From positions 1-64,000 of the forward strand of contig NZ_SMSK01000011.1 in assembly GCF_004354985.1 (NCBI RefSeq): a DNA stretch of 64,000 nucleotides. The letters are read 5' to 3'. The DNA is from Segetibacter sp. 3557_3. Lineage in GTDB: Bacteria > Bacteroidota > Bacteroidia > Chitinophagales > Chitinophagaceae. The notes beneath the pieces were generated by a model that saw nothing but the letters and a program-made list of their open reading frames with translations, searched no databases and was not told the DNA's origin. The position numbers and the translations under genes were made by a program. Below are positions 62,800 to 64,000 of this stretch, piece by piece (position 1 is the first letter of the stretch; every line of letters starts with the position of its first letter).

Positions 62800-64000
62800 A
62801 TGTCAGAACTTAAATTACCAAGGTTATTAGCGGCTGCAAAAGAGTTTAACGTCGGGCAGGACACCATTGTGGAGTTCCTGGTGGCGAAAGGCTTTAATAA
62901 AGATGATCTTAAGCCCACCGCCAAACTTGGCGAAGATATGTACCTCTCGCTTCAGCGTGAGTTCCAGGGAGATAAGCAGGCTAAAAACAAGGCCGACCTG
63001 GTAGAAATACCAAAAGGAGTACAACAGGAAGGACGGAAAAGAAGAGACGAAGAAGAAATTAGCTTTGTTAAGAAAGACGAACGGAAGCCAACAACCGCTG
63101 TTCCTCCTGCACAGCCGGCAGCCCCGGCACCAGCACCTGCTCCGGCCCCGGTTGCAGCAGCACCCGTAGTGGAAGCACCTGCTCCCGCACTGGTTGTTGC
63201 ACCTGAGCCCGCACCAGCACCTGCCCCTGAGCCCGTTATGCAGGCTGAGCCGGTTGTTGTTGAGGCACCTCCTGCACCAGCACCCGTAAACGAAAAGCCG
63301 GTTCCTGCACCTGTGGAAGATCCGCTTCCGCCAACAGGGGCACCAGCAGCACCAATAGAAGAACCCGTTACCGCTCCGAAAGAAGAAGGTGGTGGTACCA
63401 TGCGTATAGAAGCACCTGAAATCGAAGGATTGAAGGTGATCAATAAGATAGACCTTTCTACAATCGACTCTTCTACAAGACCGAAGAAAGGCATGAAAAG
63501 GAGAGATGAGGGCGATGCCCCCGCTCCTGCAGTTGCGCCAAGACCTGCACCTGCTCCCGCTCCTGTATCAGGCCCGGTTGCACCTGCACCGGCGGCACCA
63601 GCACCTGCACCGCAGGTACGGCAGCCTGCACCCATTCCAATGCCACAACAGCAGCCTGCAGCTCCGCTTGCACCCGCTGCAATGGCGCCTGCCGCAAGCC
63701 TTGAAGTTTCAATGCCGGTAGTCACCAACATTAAGGCAGACAGGATTGAAGGTCCGAAAATATTGGGTAAGATAGAATTGCCCGTACACAACGATACCCG
63801 TCCGAAACCCAACCAGGAAAAACGCAAACGCAAACGTATCCCGGTTGACCGTAAGGGCGACGCGCCGGTTCAAAACCCGAACCAGCAAACACAGGGTACC
63901 CCCGGTGGCTTCCGTCCCGGAATTACACCGCGTCAGCCGGACAGGCCACAACCGCAACCCGGCAGCAGACCTCCGATGGGTGGTGGCTTCAACCGTCCGC
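62800..64000 (+). CDS. infB: Translation initiation factor IF-2 (N-terminal part; continues past the window)
   Basis: The frame runs open from the ATG at 62800 to the end of the window (about 400 residues). The start MSELKLPRLLAAAKEFNVGQ and TIVEFLVAKGF is the IF-2 N-terminal domain used in Bacteroidota. From about residue 95 to 310 the sequence is a Pro/Ala-rich low-complexity linker (PAPAPAPAPV-like), followed by basic blocks (EKRKRKRIPVDRKGD) and a Gly/Pro/Arg stretch. The GTPase domain lies beyond the window. Gene order after nusA supports the call. The repetitive linker creates a long false ORF on the opposite strand. Confidence 0.95.
   Translation, partial: MSELKLPRLLAAAKEFNVGQDTIVEFLVAKGFNKDDLKPTAKLGEDMYLSLQREFQGDKQAKNKADLVEIPKGVQQEGRKRRDEEEISFVKKDERKPTTAVPPAQPAAPAPAPAPAPVAAAPVVEAPAPALVVAPEPAPAPAPEPVMQAEPVVVEAPPAPAPVNEKPVPAPVEDPLPPTGAPAAPIEEPVTAPKEEGGGTMRIEAPEIEGLKVINKIDLSTIDSSTRPKKGMKRRDEGDAPAPAVAPRPAPAPAPVSGPVAPAPAAPAPAPQVRQPAPIPMPQQQPAAPLAPAAMAPAASLEVSMPVVTNIKADRIEGPKILGKIELPVHNDTRPKPNQEKRKRKRIPVDRKGDAPVQNPNQQTQGTPGGFRPGITPRQPDRPQPQPGSRPPMGGGFNRP

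Noticed and set aside
62952-63833. Long minus-strand ORF of 293 codons, very Gly/Ala/Ser-rich
   Set aside because: It is the complement of the Pro/Ala-rich linker of infB; the codon bias of the linker removes stops on the other strand.

Overview
The window looks like a chromosome segment of a Bacteroidota bacterium, most likely Chitinophagaceae. The signs are a type IX secretion C-terminal sorting domain, an OMP_b-brl TonB-dependent receptor, TAnnTTTG-type -7 promoter boxes, mostly weak Shine-Dalgarno sequences, a DUF4834 protein and Bacteroidota-type mobilization genes. The core chromosome is visible only at the right end (HAD hydrolase, DUF4834, rimP-nusA-infB). Most of the rest is accessory DNA rich in short palindromic repeats.

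Layout. (1) 1-5.2 kb: the 3' end of an RHS polymorphic toxin gene with its immunity gene, followed by two displaced RHS-core stubs, a frameshifted ADP-ribosyltransferase-like toxin tip, three further immunity genes, and an intact plus a broken DUF4291 gene. (2) 5.2-15.2 kb: a DUF1624-type acyltransferase, a secreted T9SS pectinesterase and a secreted GH43 enzyme (plant polysaccharide use), separated by repeat-filled spacers. (3) 15.2-28.3 kb: a defence region with an XRE regulator, a probable PD-(D/E)XK nuclease, an operon of SNF2 helicase - type III Mod - second Mod - type III Res, and a three-gene ART toxin / antitoxin / SecB-like chaperone module that resembles CmdTAC. It ends at a degenerate tRNA-like attachment relic. 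(4) 28.8-35.9 kb: L,D-transpeptidase, TonB receptor, PRISE-type SDR and a split HipBST toxin-antitoxin operon with paired operators. (5) 36,245-58,015: a 21.7-kb integrative mobilizable element in a tRNA(CAT) gene, bounded by a 45-bp exact direct repeat. It carries a frameshifted tyrosine integrase, Fic protein, HTH protein, primase-helicase, broken CHC2/Toprim primase, an oriT candidate, MobC-type protein and relaxase, a frameshifted membrane protein, and two giant genes of about 6.5 and 5.6 kb as cargo. (6) 58.1-64 kb: core genes plus a DUF433/DUF5615 toxin-antitoxin pair.

The most striking feature is the pair of giant cargo genes. They share an exact-looking 4.79-kb repeat encoding a ~1564-residue chassis without a signal peptide, then switch sharply to different C-terminal effector domains: a papain-like protease plus a lysozyme-like module in one, DUF2272 in the other. 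A 57-bp scar of the 3' end of such a gene lies upstream of the first copy, so the array seems to exchange effector tips by recombination. No immunity genes are apparent. Several genes in the element carry single-base frameshifts in short homopolymers, which could be real decay or assembly error.
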